Of a stretch of DNA of 64,000 nucleotides, positions 24,683-34,426 are shown piece by piece. The stretch comes from Treponema vincentii (lineage in GTDB: Bacteria; Spirochaetota; Spirochaetia; Treponematales; Treponemataceae): assembly GCF_018336815.1 (NCBI RefSeq), contig NZ_CP050497.1, forward strand, positions 1-64,000, read 5' to 3'. A model generated the notes under the pieces. It was not told the origin of the DNA and did no database searches. It worked only from the letters and a program-made list of their open reading frames with translations. The position numbers and the translations under genes were made by a program. How positions within the stretch are numbered: position 1 is the stretch's first letter; every line of letters starts with the position of its first letter.

Positions 24683-25892
24683 CCCGCCGTGCGCCGTCTC
24701 CTGCCTCACAGGCAAAAAAGGAAGCCGTCAAGCCTGTCTTTTCGGTATAGGCGTTGCCGACACGGGTGGTAAATTCCGCAATGGCATCTTTTTGCACTAA
24801 GGCAATGGCACAACCGCCGAATCCCGCACCGGTCATCCGCGCACCTAAGCAACACGGTTCAGCATTAGCGGCATCGGCAAGCGTATCAAGTTCAAGACCG
24901 GTTACTTCATAGTCGCGCCGTAACGAGTCATGGGATGCCTTGAGCAGTTCACCGAGTTTCGGCAAGTTACCGGCTTTTAGAGCCGCGACCGCAGCAAGGA
25001 CCCGTTCGTTTTCCGTAATACAATGGCGCACCCGTTTAAAGATACGCTCATCGGCTATTGCCGCCTCAACCGCAGTCAAATCAGCAGAGGTCAAGTCACA
25101 GAGATTGTAAACGGTCTTAATCTTTTGTAAAAGAGCAAGACCTTCCATACATTCGGCGCAGCGTTCATTATACTTTGAGTCCACAAGCGCACGTTGCTTA
25201 TTGGAGTTCATCACAACAATACGATAATCACCCAGAACAAGCGGTACATATTCATACTCAAGCGTTGCCGTATCAAGCAGCATCGCACATTCTTTTTTAC
25301 CCATTGCAATACTGAACTGATCCATAATTCCGCACTGCATATTCATAAAAACATGCTCAGACTCCTGCCCCATTTTAGCAAGTTCTACCGCATCAACCTT
25401 AAAGCCGAACAATTCGGCGACTGCCCGTCCGAATCCGACTTCCAGCGCAGCCGACGAAGAAATACCGCCGCCTGCCGGCAATTTGCTAAAAAACAGTACC
25501 TCAAAACCGCTTGTCAGTTTGTATCCGCCTTTTTGCAGCATCGCGAGCATACCGTTCAGATAGTTCGCATATTGATTTTCTCTCCGGTACCGGAAAGTTT
25601 CCGTAGAGGAAAATTCAAGTGCACCCGGAAACCGTATATCATCATAGATAATCGTTGTATCGGCTCTCTTGCGCAGCAGCACATAGAGGTACCGATTGAT
25701 CGCCGCAGGAAACACCTTCCCCCCGTTATAGTCGATATGCTCCCCGATAATATTGATACGGGCAGGGGAGGCAATCATCATGATTTCTTCCGTACCTGCT
25801 CCGTACCGCTCGGTAAAAGCCTTTGTCAATTCCGCCTTCATCTGTTCTTCCGGCAAATCGGTTAAAAACTGTATAAAGTCATGCTGTGTCAT
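24678..25892 (-). CDS. galK: Galactokinase
   Basis: GHMP-family sugar kinase, about 404 residues; phosphorylates galactose in the Leloir pathway (cytoplasm). Family signatures: RINIIGEHIDYNGGKVFPAAI (substrate-binding motif), ATP-binding GGGISSSAALEV, and the C-terminal ARMTGAGFGGCAIAL. The ATG at 25892 is chosen because GAGAGG stands seven bases before it; the longer form from 25925 would add MSAAITQERIT, encoded by the arm of palindrome C. No other gal gene is adjacent. Confidence 0.92.
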   Translation of the reverse strand: MTQHDFIQFLTDLPEEQMKAELTKAFTERYGAGTEEIMMIASPARINIIGEHIDYNGGKVFPAAINRYLYVLLRKRADTTIIYDDIRFPGALEFSSTETFRYRRENQYANYLNGMLAMLQKGGYKLTSGFEVLFFSKLPAGGGISSSAALEVGFGRAVAELFGFKVDAVELAKMGQESEHVFMNMQCGIMDQFSIAMGKKECAMLLDTATLEYEYVPLVLGDYRIVVMNSNKQRALVDSKYNERCAECMEGLALLQKIKTVYNLCDLTSADLTAVEAAIADERIFKRVRHCITENERVLAAVAALKAGNLPKLGELLKASHDSLRRDYEVTGLELDTLADAANAEPCCLGARMTGAGFGGCAIALVQKDAIAEFTTRVGNAYTEKTGLTASFFACEAGDGARRV

Positions 25893-25906
25893 GGTGATCC
25901 TCTCTT

Positions 25907-26045
25907 GGGTAATCGCAGCAGACATTTTTGAAGTATTCCCGCCAACTAAATAAGGCTGTTCAACCAGAGTTGAACCTGCGGTTCAAATGGTTGCCACGCC
26001 TTATTTATTTGGCGATTCTGATTTATCTGTCTGCTGCGATTACCC
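25907..26045. repeat. Nested palindrome C (same family as B)
   Basis: Outer arms GGGTAATCGCAGCAGACA (25907-25924) and its perfect complement (26028-26045), 18 of 18. Middle arms CGCCAACTAAATAAGGC (25940-25956) and 25998-26014 match at 16 of 17. Core CAACCAGAGT...CAAATGGTTG (25961-25993). It ends 14 bases before the galK ATG, exactly as palindrome B does for jetC. Confidence 0.9.
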
Positions 26046-26136
26046 GTCTTTTAAAATAGACTTCCGGCAGCTGATGCTTTTTGCATCGTTACTCTTATTT
26101 TCGGCATTTTGAGGCGGATGTCTTATAAGCAGCCGC

Positions 26137-27399
26137 TTACAGTACCGATGAAAGATCTGCGATGACGGTATCGATTCGTCTATTGATAATATGAGTAACG
26201 GTAAACGTTATCCGCCCGCAAGTGATTCTCTCTTTAGTATGCGGTAAATATCCCCATTTTTCAAGTAGAAAACCGCCGAGTGTGTCATAATAATCGGAGT
26301 GAAAATCGGTGTGCAGTAATTCGTTGCAATCTTCCAGCTTTAACGCACCGGGGAGAACAAGCTGCGATGTATTGATAAAGCGTACCGAACGCATCGGATC
26401 GTTCCGCGCCTTACCGTACTCATCCTGCACCGTACTGAACACTGCGGCAATGATATCATCCATCGTAATGAGCCCCGCTACGCCGCCGTGTTCATTGATG
26501 ACGATTGCGATATTTTGCATCTTGGCATTCATCGCTTTGATAATAGAAAAGATGGAAGCTCCCTCGGGAACAAAAATTGCAGGACGCTGCAAAGTCTCAA
26601 TGTTCGGCTCCCGCCGCTCCTGCAAAGCAAACAGCAGCGTCTTATAATGGATAATACCGGTAACGGTTTTTGTTTCGGCATTGTAGACAGGCAATCGGGA
26701 AAAACGGCTGCGGCGGAACTGTTCAATGACTTGCGGAAAAGTCGCGGCGGAATCAACGTAAGTAATCGCCGTACGCGGCGTCATAATATTGCGGAGTTTT
26801 ACATCCTGCAGCAAAACGGCTTTGCGCAACAGTGCTTCTTCTCCGGCGGCGAGGGCGCCGTCTTCTTGCCCGATATGCACGAGCAGTTGGAGGTCTTTTT
26901 CTTGAAGCGTATCCGGCGTTGTTTTCGGGCGGGCATTACACAGCCTGAGCACCGCTTTTGTCAGCAGCGAAAATACCGCCACAATGGGGCGGAGCAGTGT
27001 GTAGCACACATACAACGGCAGCGAGGCTTTCTTGCCGATCGATTCCGCCCGTTCGGTTGCCAGCGCTTTGGGGAAAATTTCGGCAAGGATGATGATGAGC
27101 ACGGTAATAATCGCAGTCGCTGCGGGAACCGCTTGCGCACCGAACACATTGAGGGTAAAGGCGGTAATAAGCCCCGAGTTCAACGTGTTGACAAAATTGG
27201 TGCCGATAAGCGCGGTCGTAACGATTTTTTCTTTCATCTCCACCAGCCGAGCCAACCGCTGTGCGCTCTTACGGGAACTTTTTTTGAGGCTGCGGTATTC
27301 CGATCGCGTAATAGCGGTTACCGCCGTTTCCGTACCGGAAAAAAAGGCTGCGCAGGCAAGTAGGATAATTATTTCAACACTGATTATAACGAGCTTCAT
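26137..27399 (-). CDS. CorC/HlyC-type CNNM-like membrane protein with CBS pair
   Basis: 420 residues. The N-terminal DUF21/CNNM domain has four hydrophobic segments and the FFSGTETAVTAI motif typical of the family. Two CBS domains follow (MTPRTAITYVDSAATFPQV; VFVPEGASIFSIIKAM...IVINEHGGVAGLITMDDI), then a C-terminal CorC_HlyC domain (LPGALKLEDCNELLHTDF...DTLGGFLLEKWGYLP). The family is linked to Mg/Co efflux; the 'hemolysin' name is historical. Its start overlaps the stop of its larger paralogue by four bases. Confidence 0.88.
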   Translation of the reverse strand: MKLVIISVEIIILLACAAFFSGTETAVTAITRSEYRSLKKSSRKSAQRLARLVEMKEKIVTTALIGTNFVNTLNSGLITAFTLNVFGAQAVPAATAIITVLIIILAEIFPKALATERAESIGKKASLPLYVCYTLLRPIVAVFSLLTKAVLRLCNARPKTTPDTLQEKDLQLLVHIGQEDGALAAGEEALLRKAVLLQDVKLRNIMTPRTAITYVDSAATFPQVIEQFRRSRFSRLPVYNAETKTVTGIIHYKTLLFALQERREPNIETLQRPAIFVPEGASIFSIIKAMNAKMQNIAIVINEHGGVAGLITMDDIIAAVFSTVQDEYGKARNDPMRSVRFINTSQLVLPGALKLEDCNELLHTDFHSDYYDTLGGFLLEKWGYLPHTKERITCGRITFTVTHIINRRIDTVIADLSSVL

Positions 27400-28949
27400 T
27401 CTTCCGCCTGCATCCGCACTTCAACTTGCACAATACGGTTTGCTTCAACCTTTGTTACGGTAAAACGATACGGCTCAACGGTGATTGCATAACCTGCCGC
27501 CGGAATTTCCCCTGCTTTCTCCATAATGTAGCCGCCGATGGTGTCGCTATACTGCGATTCAAGGTTGAGGTTCAGCTGTTCGTTTAAATCGGCGAGCCGT
27601 GTAACGCCTGCGATGGTGAAGGTCGATGGCGCTTCCGCTTCATTACGGGCAGTCACTGTATTATCGCCGCCTATACCATCGGCTCCTGCCTGTACCGGTG
27701 CGGTTGAGGATGAGCTTACCGGTACGGAATTTGATATATCTCCGAATTCATTTGCCGCCGATGGTGCGCCGGCTTCAGTTACCGCTATAGCCGCTGCCTG
27801 CTCGGATTTGCTTACCGCCGGTAAAGCTGTTGATGCGTTATCGGATACAGCCTGCGCTGCCGCTGCCGTTTCGGCCGTATCATCGTGTATGTTTATATCT
27901 GCCGCAGTGGTATGAGAGTTCACGCCTGTCCGTACATCATATTCGTCAAGAATACTGCCGAATATTTCTTCGCTGACATCCTCGACGGTTATCAATCCTG
28001 CAGTGCCGCCGTACTCGTCAAGTACAATCGCCATTGTCTGCTGCTCGGTATGGAACTTTTTTTCCACTTGAGCGAGCTTCGTTGTTTCAAACACAAAAAG
28101 CGGCTTACGCAGATAGGCCCTTACCTGAAAGGCAGCGCTTCCGTCTAAGTACTCAGGGGAAAAGAGAAAGTCTTTAATATAGAAGAAACCTTGTATTTCA
28201 TCGATATTCGTACTGTATACCGGAAAGCGCGAAAATCGGGATTTTTTTGATAGCTCTATAATTTCTTCCGCAGATGCTCCGATGTGAATTGCCGCAATGT
28301 CGCGCCGCGGCGTCATCACGCTGCGAACGGAAAAGTCGCCGTAACGCAGGATATTCGTCAGCACGGCGCGTTCGTCGCTGCCGATAAAGCCGCTTTCCTC
28401 CCGTGCTTGAAAAAAGTCACGTAAATCCGCCTCGGTAACAGCCGCCGTGTTTTGCGCTTCACGGATGCCGCAAAGCCGCAGCAATACGCCGGTAACCGCA
28501 GAAAAAAGCGCAACAACCGGCGAAAGGATCGCCATCAATAATAGAATGAAGCGGGCAAAGGCAAGGCTCAACGCATCGGGATACACCAACGCAATCGACT
28601 TAGGCAAAATTTCGCCGAAGATCAGCAGCAGCACCGTACCGGCGGCGACCGCAATCCCCAGTCCGGAATCCCCGAATATCCGCAGCGCAGCAGCAGTCAG
28701 CACTACGGAAATAGCGATGTTGACAATACTATTTCCGATTAAAATCGTCGATAAAAATTTTTGTTTATTTTGTAGAATTTTTTCCGCCCGCGCCGCCGCA
28801 CGGTTGTTCCGTTCACGTAAAAACCGCAGCTTGAGCTTATTCAAAGACAGGAACGCCGTTTCCGCCGACGAAAAAAACATCGACAGCAAAAACAGCGCCA
28901 ACAAACTGACGAGCAGTAAGATTATATGCGGGGGTTCTCCAGTATCCAT
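27396..28949 (-). CDS. CorC/HlyC-type CNNM-like membrane protein with low-complexity insert
   Basis: 517-residue paralogue of the downstream gene: FFSSAETAFLSLNKLKLRFL, four membrane segments, CBS pair (VMTPRRDIAAIHIG; AIVLDEYGGTAGLITVEDVSEEIFG) and CorC_HlyC domain. It is about 95 residues longer because an Ala/Ser/Thr/Val-rich segment (about 325-425) is inserted between the second CBS domain and the CorC_HlyC domain. The two genes are coupled (ATGA overlap). Divergent from the next gene with little space, so promoters for both must be within about 110 bases. Confidence 0.88.
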   Translation of the reverse strand: MDTGEPPHIILLLVSLLALFLLSMFFSSAETAFLSLNKLKLRFLRERNNRAAARAEKILQNKQKFLSTILIGNSIVNIAISVVLTAAALRIFGDSGLGIAVAAGTVLLLIFGEILPKSIALVYPDALSLAFARFILLLMAILSPVVALFSAVTGVLLRLCGIREAQNTAAVTEADLRDFFQAREESGFIGSDERAVLTNILRYGDFSVRSVMTPRRDIAAIHIGASAEEIIELSKKSRFSRFPVYSTNIDEIQGFFYIKDFLFSPEYLDGSAAFQVRAYLRKPLFVFETTKLAQVEKKFHTEQQTMAIVLDEYGGTAGLITVEDVSEEIFGSILDEYDVRTGVNSHTTAADINIHDDTAETAAAAQAVSDNASTALPAVSKSEQAAAIAVTEAGAPSAANEFGDISNSVPVSSSSTAPVQAGADGIGGDNTVTARNEAEAPSTFTIAGVTRLADLNEQLNLNLESQYSDTIGGYIMEKAGEIPAAGYAITVEPYRFTVTKVEANRIVQVEVRMQAEE

Positions 28950-29058
28950 ATTCGATAGAGTATATTAAAAGGAATTATTAAAAATGTCAATTTTTATATG
29001 TGCATACTTTACCCGTCCTCTTGTTCAATTAGGAAAAGTATGCAATAATAAGAAACAA

Positions 29059-30951
29059 ATGGCTGTTAGTGTAAGACTCCCGGATATTTTGCGCACTTAT
29101 GCTCTGCGCTTTAATAGTCCATTTGTTGGGATTAGCGAATTAACCGATTATTTACGAAAGTATGCTCAAAGAAACATAGCCGAAAAGCCTGATGTTGCTT
29201 CTTTCATTGATATATCGGAAACAAGATTGTTAACGGAGCTGGAAGCTCTTGAATCGGAAGGGAAAGTAGAGCTTATCGACGACAAACGGAAAGGTAAAGT
29301 TGTCTTTGTCCCATTCTATTTTCTCGATAAGGTGACACGTCAATACGAGATGATTCGTGAAAAACCTGAATTACCTTTTCCGCTTGCCAGCGCAATACCG
29401 CAGAATTTTTCCAAGCGTTTTCTCCGTTATATTAGAATCAATACCGATTTTACCGAGTTGCAGCCGGAACCGGAAAACGATACCTTTCTGTATCAGCTTA
29501 TGTTTCCTGACGACACCCCTCCGCTTATTTTCCCGGGAAATTTTTCTACCGATCAAATGCTGGATCTTGCAATCGCAAAATTACGGTTCTTCTTTCAGAA
29601 GGATGAATTACGAGATTTTATTCAAAAAAAATTGATAACGGCAAACCCCGGAAAAGAGTATTCAATTAGAAAGTTTATCCTTACGATTCAGGCCCACTCG
29701 TCCGAAGCAATGTACACATTAAAAAAATCGGGTGATGTATATTTGTACTGGAGCTATCTTTGTTCCGTTGTAAAACAAGAATTTTCGAAGAAAACCGAAA
29801 AAATGAGCGATGAAATCACCATTTTGCAGGCTATCTTTATTATCGAATATCTGAATAACTATTATCGGAATAAGACGCAGCAGTCGCTTCAACGAGAAAC
29901 TGCCCTAAAGAATCTCGATTTGGCACTTCAGAAACCTCCATATTATTTTAATAAGGCTGCCATTGTTAATTTTAAAGATTCCCGTGGAGTACCGTTGCTC
30001 GGGCAATATAGTCAAAGTGATCTTGAGGAATATATACAGGAAAAAACCGGTTCGGATGGAGATGCTAATTTACCCGATCTTCTCAGTTTCAAAACTCCTG
30101 ATGGGGAGCGGTATTACATCATGTTGGATAAGACGGTACCATTAATTATCTCGCTGGTAAACGATAACCGAAAAAAATTGCGGGATGTTTGTTTAAAGAA
30201 ATGGTATCAACAGCTGATACGGTTTGAACAATCCGAGGCAATGCACACCGATTCGGCATTTAACCAATTATTAAAGACCCTCTGTGCTGAATACGTGCCG
30301 GTCTTGTATGCCTTACTGGGAGCACCGTTTATTCCAATGCTCTCAGCCGATAAACGTATTACGGAACATCAAGCTGCGGAAATTCGGAGAATATTTTCCC
30401 GTGACCGGTTATTGTCCTATATCGACTTATTTATGATGAATAGGCAAGAACTTTTAACGGATGCAAAAATTCTGTTGCCTTTCTGGTATACGATTCCTAT
30501 CATATCTTCTATTATTGCTTTCTTTATGCGTCCAAAGAAGGATCGCCGCACCGCTCGAACAGAAAATTCCAAGACCGAAACTATGCCGCAGCAACCGGGA
30601 ACTACTAATAAAAAAATTTCACCACGGGAAATTGCGAGCGAATTACAGGCCGAGTTTATTCCTGCAAATAAAAGCATACAGGATTGTATTATTGAGCAGC
30701 TCGATCTATGGAATACGATTATCGATCCGGTAATTAGAAAGCAAAATACCGAGGATGTAAACTCTTTTATCAGAGATCAGGTTAAGATAGCGCATAGAAC
30801 GCAGTCCTTTGCTAAACTGACATCAGACCGTATTCGTAATCTGGCGGATGCAATTGTCAGTACGCCCGGTTTGGCAAAAGTAAAAAATAAAAGTGCATTA
30901 AGACTTTATACGGAATATTATATATTATGGCTTGTGCTGCATTCTGTGTAA
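29059..30951 (+). CDS. Hypothetical protein with one C-terminal membrane segment
   Basis: About 630 residues from ATG 29059 (MAVSVRLPDILRTYALRF). The frame opens at ATG 28984, but that start gives an odd leader (MSIFICAYF) and neither start has a good ribosome site. The sequence is soluble and helical until about residue 500, where ILLPFWYTIPIISSIIAFFMRP forms one hydrophobic segment followed by a basic stretch and a Thr/Pro-rich linker. I recognise no catalytic motif. Composition and codon use resemble neighbouring genes. Function unknown; possibly a membrane-anchored regulator. Confidence 0.7.
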   Translation: MAVSVRLPDILRTYALRFNSPFVGISELTDYLRKYAQRNIAEKPDVASFIDISETRLLTELEALESEGKVELIDDKRKGKVVFVPFYFLDKVTRQYEMIREKPELPFPLASAIPQNFSKRFLRYIRINTDFTELQPEPENDTFLYQLMFPDDTPPLIFPGNFSTDQMLDLAIAKLRFFFQKDELRDFIQKKLITANPGKEYSIRKFILTIQAHSSEAMYTLKKSGDVYLYWSYLCSVVKQEFSKKTEKMSDEITILQAIFIIEYLNNYYRNKTQQSLQRETALKNLDLALQKPPYYFNKAAIVNFKDSRGVPLLGQYSQSDLEEYIQEKTGSDGDANLPDLLSFKTPDGERYYIMLDKTVPLIISLVNDNRKKLRDVCLKKWYQQLIRFEQSEAMHTDSAFNQLLKTLCAEYVPVLYALLGAPFIPMLSADKRITEHQAAEIRRIFSRDRLLSYIDLFMMNRQELLTDAKILLPFWYTIPIISSIIAFFMRPKKDRRTARTENSKTETMPQQPGTTNKKISPREIASELQAEFIPANKSIQDCIIEQLDLWNTIIDPVIRKQNTEDVNSFIRDQVKIAHRTQSFAKLTSDRIRNLADAIVSTPGLAKVKNKSALRLYTEYYILWLVLHSV

Positions 30952-31065
30952 TAAGAAATGTATAACGCTGATGCCGGGTTCAGAAGTCGAAGTTACCTAA
31001 ACAGAAAAAAACTGCACGTTCTCTATTCGATAGCGTTCTTTTTTTGTATCTTAAAGGTATCTTAA

Positions 31066-31108
31066 TAGGAGCCTCTAAAAATCTAACTGAGTTTTTAGAG
31101 ATGCCCTA
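31066..31108. repeat. Palindrome of the CTCTAAAA family upstream of trxA
   Basis: TAGGAGCCTCTAAAAA and TTTTTAGAGATGCCCTA form arms around a short loop. It has the same arm consensus as 8241-8300 and 24604-24644. It ends 34 bases before the trxA ATG. Confidence 0.6.
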
Positions 31109-31142
31109 AATAACGTATTTCGTGTTTATGGAGGACATTGGT

Positions 31143-31448
31143 ATGGCGATACTACACTTAAATCAGGAAAATTTTGATAAGACAATCAATGGAGCTGAAA
31201 CCGCATTGGTAGATTTCTGGGCGCCGTGGTGCGGGCCTTGTAAGATGCTTGGACCCGTTTTTGAAGAAGCGGAAAAGGAAGTCAACGGAAAAGCCGTTCT
31301 TGCAAAGGTCAATGTAGACGAACAGCAAGACCTTGCAGTAAGATTCGGAGTTACCAGTATTCCGACGCTTATCCTTTTCAAAAACGGAAAAGAAGTTAAA
31401 CGCTCGCTCGGATTTATTGATAAAGCCAAGATACTGGCATTGCTCTAA
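31143..31448 (+). CDS. trxA: Thioredoxin
   Basis: 101 residues with the redox motif WCGPC in [16 protein letters not shown], the cis-Pro in [11 protein letters not shown] and normal length. General cytoplasmic disulfide reductant. ATG 31143 is chosen: GGAGG lies eight bases upstream, and the seven additional residues possible from 31122 are not conserved in the family. Monocistronic, with a hairpin terminator behind it. Confidence 0.96.
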   Translation: MAILHLNQENFDKTINGAETALVDFWAPWCGPCKMLGPVFEEAEKEVNGKAVLAKVNVDEQQDLAVRFGVTSIPTLILFKNGKEVKRSLGFIDKAKILALL

Positions 31449-31465
31449 ATTAAGCAAACAATCAA

Positions 31466-31491
31466 CAACCCCGACGCTCGTACCGGGGTTG
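31466..31491 (+). terminator. Putative terminator of trxA
   Basis: Perfect 8-bp stem CAACCCCG/CGGGGTTG with a 10-base loop, 18 bases after the trxA stop. It lacks a clean T-run, so efficiency is uncertain. It lies between convergent genes. Confidence 0.55.
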
Positions 31492-31570
31492 TAAACCTTC
31501 TGCATAAATTTAAGAAAATATTTTAGGAAATGCTGACCGGTCAATTTCGGTCATGCAAAAGTACCGGCCA

Positions 31571-32356
31571 TTAAATCTCTGCCTTATATATTCGTTTTAA
31601 CGAAAGCGTTTTTTTTGTTTCCGATGATACCTTTGCGATGATACCGCAGAATAGTGCTTCTCCGCTTTCCGGTATGTCGAAGGTTTGCGGGGTAAGCGTG
31701 AGGCTTCGGGCTACGGCAGCCTCAATAGAGCTGCCGATGATCGAATGGTATGCTCCTATCATGCCTGCATCGGTAATATAGCCGGTACCTCCTGCGAGGA
31801 TACGCTCATCGGCTGTTTGCGTATGGGTATGGGAGCCGAATATACAGGAGACACGCCCGTCAAGATAATACGCGAGCGCTTCTTTTTCCTGTACCGATTC
31901 CGCATGGAAATCAACCATAACTATTCCGTCAGCCTGTTCCGCTAATAAACGGTCAACCGTTTGGAAGGGGCAGTCAATTGGACGCATATTTTCTCGCCCT
32001 TGTATATTCAGCACCGTTAGCGTCCCTTGAGGTTTACGCACGGTGATGATACCGCTGCCCGGCGCAAGCGGGTAGTTTGCAGGGCGAAGTATCCGTGGTT
32101 CCTGTCCGAAACCGGCTCGCAAATCAAACCGCTCCATAGTGTGATTTCCGCCGGTAATAACATCGACCCCGGCAGCAAATAAACGCTCGGCTTGTTCCAA
32201 TTCTATGCCGGAGCCTTTCGCCGCATTTTCTCCGTTTACAATTATAAAGTCCGGTTTTTCAGCTTTGAGCAGCTCCGGTATCACCTGTAGGGCAATATCG
32301 ACGCCAAATGTTCCGCAAATATCGCCGCCGAAAAAAAGAGTCAGTTCACCACCCAT
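31571..32356 (-). CDS. YmdB-family metallophosphoesterase (TIGR00282 type)
   Basis: 261 residues. The family's metal ligands are visible: LFFGGDICG near the N-terminus, IVNGENAAKGSGI, GVDVITGGNHTMER, RPANYP, VDFHAESVQEKEALAYYLDGRVSCIFGSHTHTQTAD by its parts, and ITDAGMIGAYHSIIG. Family members hydrolyse 2',3'-cyclic nucleotides in vitro and influence biofilm/motility choices in Bacillus. It is 8 bases downstream of sufS, so it may be co-transcribed. Confidence 0.88.
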   Translation of the reverse strand: MGGELTLFFGGDICGTFGVDIALQVIPELLKAEKPDFIIVNGENAAKGSGIELEQAERLFAAGVDVITGGNHTMERFDLRAGFGQEPRILRPANYPLAPGSGIITVRKPQGTLTVLNIQGRENMRPIDCPFQTVDRLLAEQADGIVMVDFHAESVQEKEALAYYLDGRVSCIFGSHTHTQTADERILAGGTGYITDAGMIGAYHSIIGSSIEAAVARSLTLTPQTFDIPESGEALFCGIIAKVSSETKKTLSLKRIYKAEI

Positions 32357-32364
32357 TATGCCAT

Positions 32365-33561
32365 CTACCGCTTAAAGATTTCGTACACTTTTTTGAGGGC
32401 AGCGGCGAGGGCGTCGATGTCTTCCTGCGTGTTGTAGATGCCGAGGCTTGCGCGGCAGCAGGAGTTGATACCCATGTACTCCATTAAAGGTTGAGTGCAG
32501 TGGTGCCCGCTCCTGACCATGACGCCTTGCTCATCCAGAATATATGCGGTGTCGTGCGAATGGACGTCTTTGACGTTAAAGGCGACCGTCGGCACCCGCC
32601 GCTGCGCATCAGTATAGTATGCTTCTACAAAGTCGAGGTTTTTTAAGGCGGCAATGAGCTTTTGGTGTAGGCTTTCTACATAGCGGTGTGTTTCTTCAAG
32701 CCCGAGTTTTTTCAAAAAGTCGATACTCAACTGTAAAGAATGAATTGCTGCGGTATCCAGCGTGCCGCCTTCGTACTTCGCGCCGCCCGCTTTAAATTCG
32801 CTTGTTTGTTCGCCGACAAATTCAATCATGCTGCCGCCGTAGAGGAAGGGTGGCATTTTTTCGATAAGCGCGCGCTTTGCATACAGCACCCCGGCGCCGA
32901 ACTCCGCGTAGAGCTTGTGTCCCGAGAACGCAAGGAAGTCGCAATCCCACGCGGCAACGTCGTGCGGAAAGTGTGCAATGGACTGCGCCGCATCGATAAC
33001 AGCGACGGCGCCGTGCTTATGCGCTTCCGTGATGATCTCCCGTACCGGAAATACAACGCCGGTGGTATTGACGGCGGCGGTTACCGCTACGATCTTGCTG
33101 CGGCTACCGAGTAGGGCTTTAAAACCCGCCATGTCGAAGTTGCCGTGCTCGTCAAGGTAGACATACCGAAGCGCGGCGCCGGTTTTCCGTGCAACAAACT
33201 GCCACGGGATAAGGTTTGCGTGATGGTTGGCAATCGAAATGATTATTTCATCGCCGGCATGGAGCTGCTCCAATCCGTAGCAGTACGCAATAATATTGAG
33301 CGATTCGGTTGCATTCTTGGTAAAAATGACCTCGCCGGAATCGTCGGTGCCGATAAAACTACTTACCGCAGTGCGGGCGGCTTCAATCAATGCGGAAGAT
33401 TCCATCGCAAGGGTATGTGAACCGCGCCCTGCGTTCCCGTTGCTGCGGGTATAGTATGCCTGTACTCCGTCGAGCACTGTCTGCGGACGCTGCGCGGTTG
33501 CGGCAGCATCCAAATAGTGAATATTCCTGTTTTGTAGTAATGGAAAATATTTACTGTACAT
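32365..33561 (-). CDS. sufS: Cysteine desulfurase SufS
   Basis: PLP-dependent enzyme (398 residues) that releases sulfur from cysteine for Fe-S cluster assembly. SufS signatures: HYLDAAATAQRP, GRGSHTLAMES, ITKNATESLNIIAYCYG-like (FTKNATESLN), the PLP lysine in DFLAFSGHKLYAEFGAGVLY, and VMVRSGHHCTQPLMEYMG with the catalytic Cys in a short loop-type context. ATG 33561 has GGAGAGA upstream. It is separated from sufD by the inserted restriction-modification genes; order in the ancestor was probably sufC-sufB-sufD-sufS. Confidence 0.93.
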   Translation of the reverse strand: MYSKYFPLLQNRNIHYLDAAATAQRPQTVLDGVQAYYTRSNGNAGRGSHTLAMESSALIEAARTAVSSFIGTDDSGEVIFTKNATESLNIIAYCYGLEQLHAGDEIIISIANHHANLIPWQFVARKTGAALRYVYLDEHGNFDMAGFKALLGSRSKIVAVTAAVNTTGVVFPVREIITEAHKHGAVAVIDAAQSIAHFPHDVAAWDCDFLAFSGHKLYAEFGAGVLYAKRALIEKMPPFLYGGSMIEFVGEQTSEFKAGGAKYEGGTLDTAAIHSLQLSIDFLKKLGLEETHRYVESLHQKLIAALKNLDFVEAYYTDAQRRVPTVAFNVKDVHSHDTAYILDEQGVMVRSGHHCTQPLMEYMGINSCCRASLGIYNTQEDIDALAAALKKVYEIFKR

Positions 33562-33649
33562 AATCTCTCTCCAAAACAAACACATCATTGTTTTAAACCG
33601 CAACGCAGCTTGTCTGCGTTGTCAGCTTTGAAAACGGTGTTAGGTGCCA

Positions 33650-34426
33650 TTATTTATGATGCCCGATAAACTTATCTCCATTAAAATGAATCATATGTGT
33701 CGGGTTATCTGCAATCCATGCTTCTGTTTCCCATGCAATTTCTTGTGCGTAGTGTATAAATGTTTTCTTATCCGGAAATGCTGAGATATACACTTTATCC
33801 GCAATCACATTTGCAAATAGATTTTCAAGTTCAATGTATCGCTTGCTGTCAACTGGTCCGTGCGATGTTACAGATTCAACAAGTATCAACCATCTTTTAT
33901 CTTCAATATATAAGATTACATCCGGCATTTTTCCATGCTGCTGCACATTAAATAAAAGATTGCCTGCAAGTTCTTGGTCGTAATATCCCCACTTTTCTCC
34001 GGTATCACCGACATAAATAAGCGTACTATTCGGTAAAAATCGCGGAGCCATCTGCTCAATTATATCTCGTATTAATTCGCTATGTTTACCGGGAGAAATT
34101 TGAATACTATGATTTTCTTTGATTTTTACGGAAACCATATTCATTTTCCGTTCATGTGCATATTGAGCAGAAAGAGTTGATTTCTTTTTTATAAAATCTG
34201 CAAGTAATGAATCATACAGATGTGTTTTATATGCTTTAATAACTTTGAGAGCTTCGGGGGAAATCTGATAAACAGCATTTGGACTGTTCACCGGGCGAGC
34301 AGGTTTGTCTGGGTTATACAGCACAATTCCAGCCTGTACCATCTGGTGCGTACTAAATCTTCGGAAGGTTTCACGAGTGTTTGGTGCATATTCCTTGTTG
34401 TAGTAGTCTTTCGCAAAAGTCATCAT
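33650..34426 (-). pseudogene. BsuBI/PstI-type restriction endonuclease, main (C-terminal) part
   Basis: 258 codons in one frame. The PstI/BsuBI pattern is clear: KEYAPNTRETFRRFSTHQMVQAGIV (by its parts), then the catalytic core with YVGDTGEKWGYYDQELA, KMPDVILYIEDKRWLILVESVTSHGPVDSKR and the IAWETEAWIADNP tail. The enzyme would cut CTGCAG if it is a true PstI relative. The N-terminus lies in another frame (34427-34607); removing one A from an A6 run (34469-34474) joins them into one protein of about 318 residues. No start codon with a ribosome site is seen for this part alone. Confidence 0.85.

Noticed and set aside
26488-27363. 291-codon plus-strand open frame opposite the CorC-like gene
   Set aside because: Antisense of a conserved gene, with no ribosome site and shadow-like composition.
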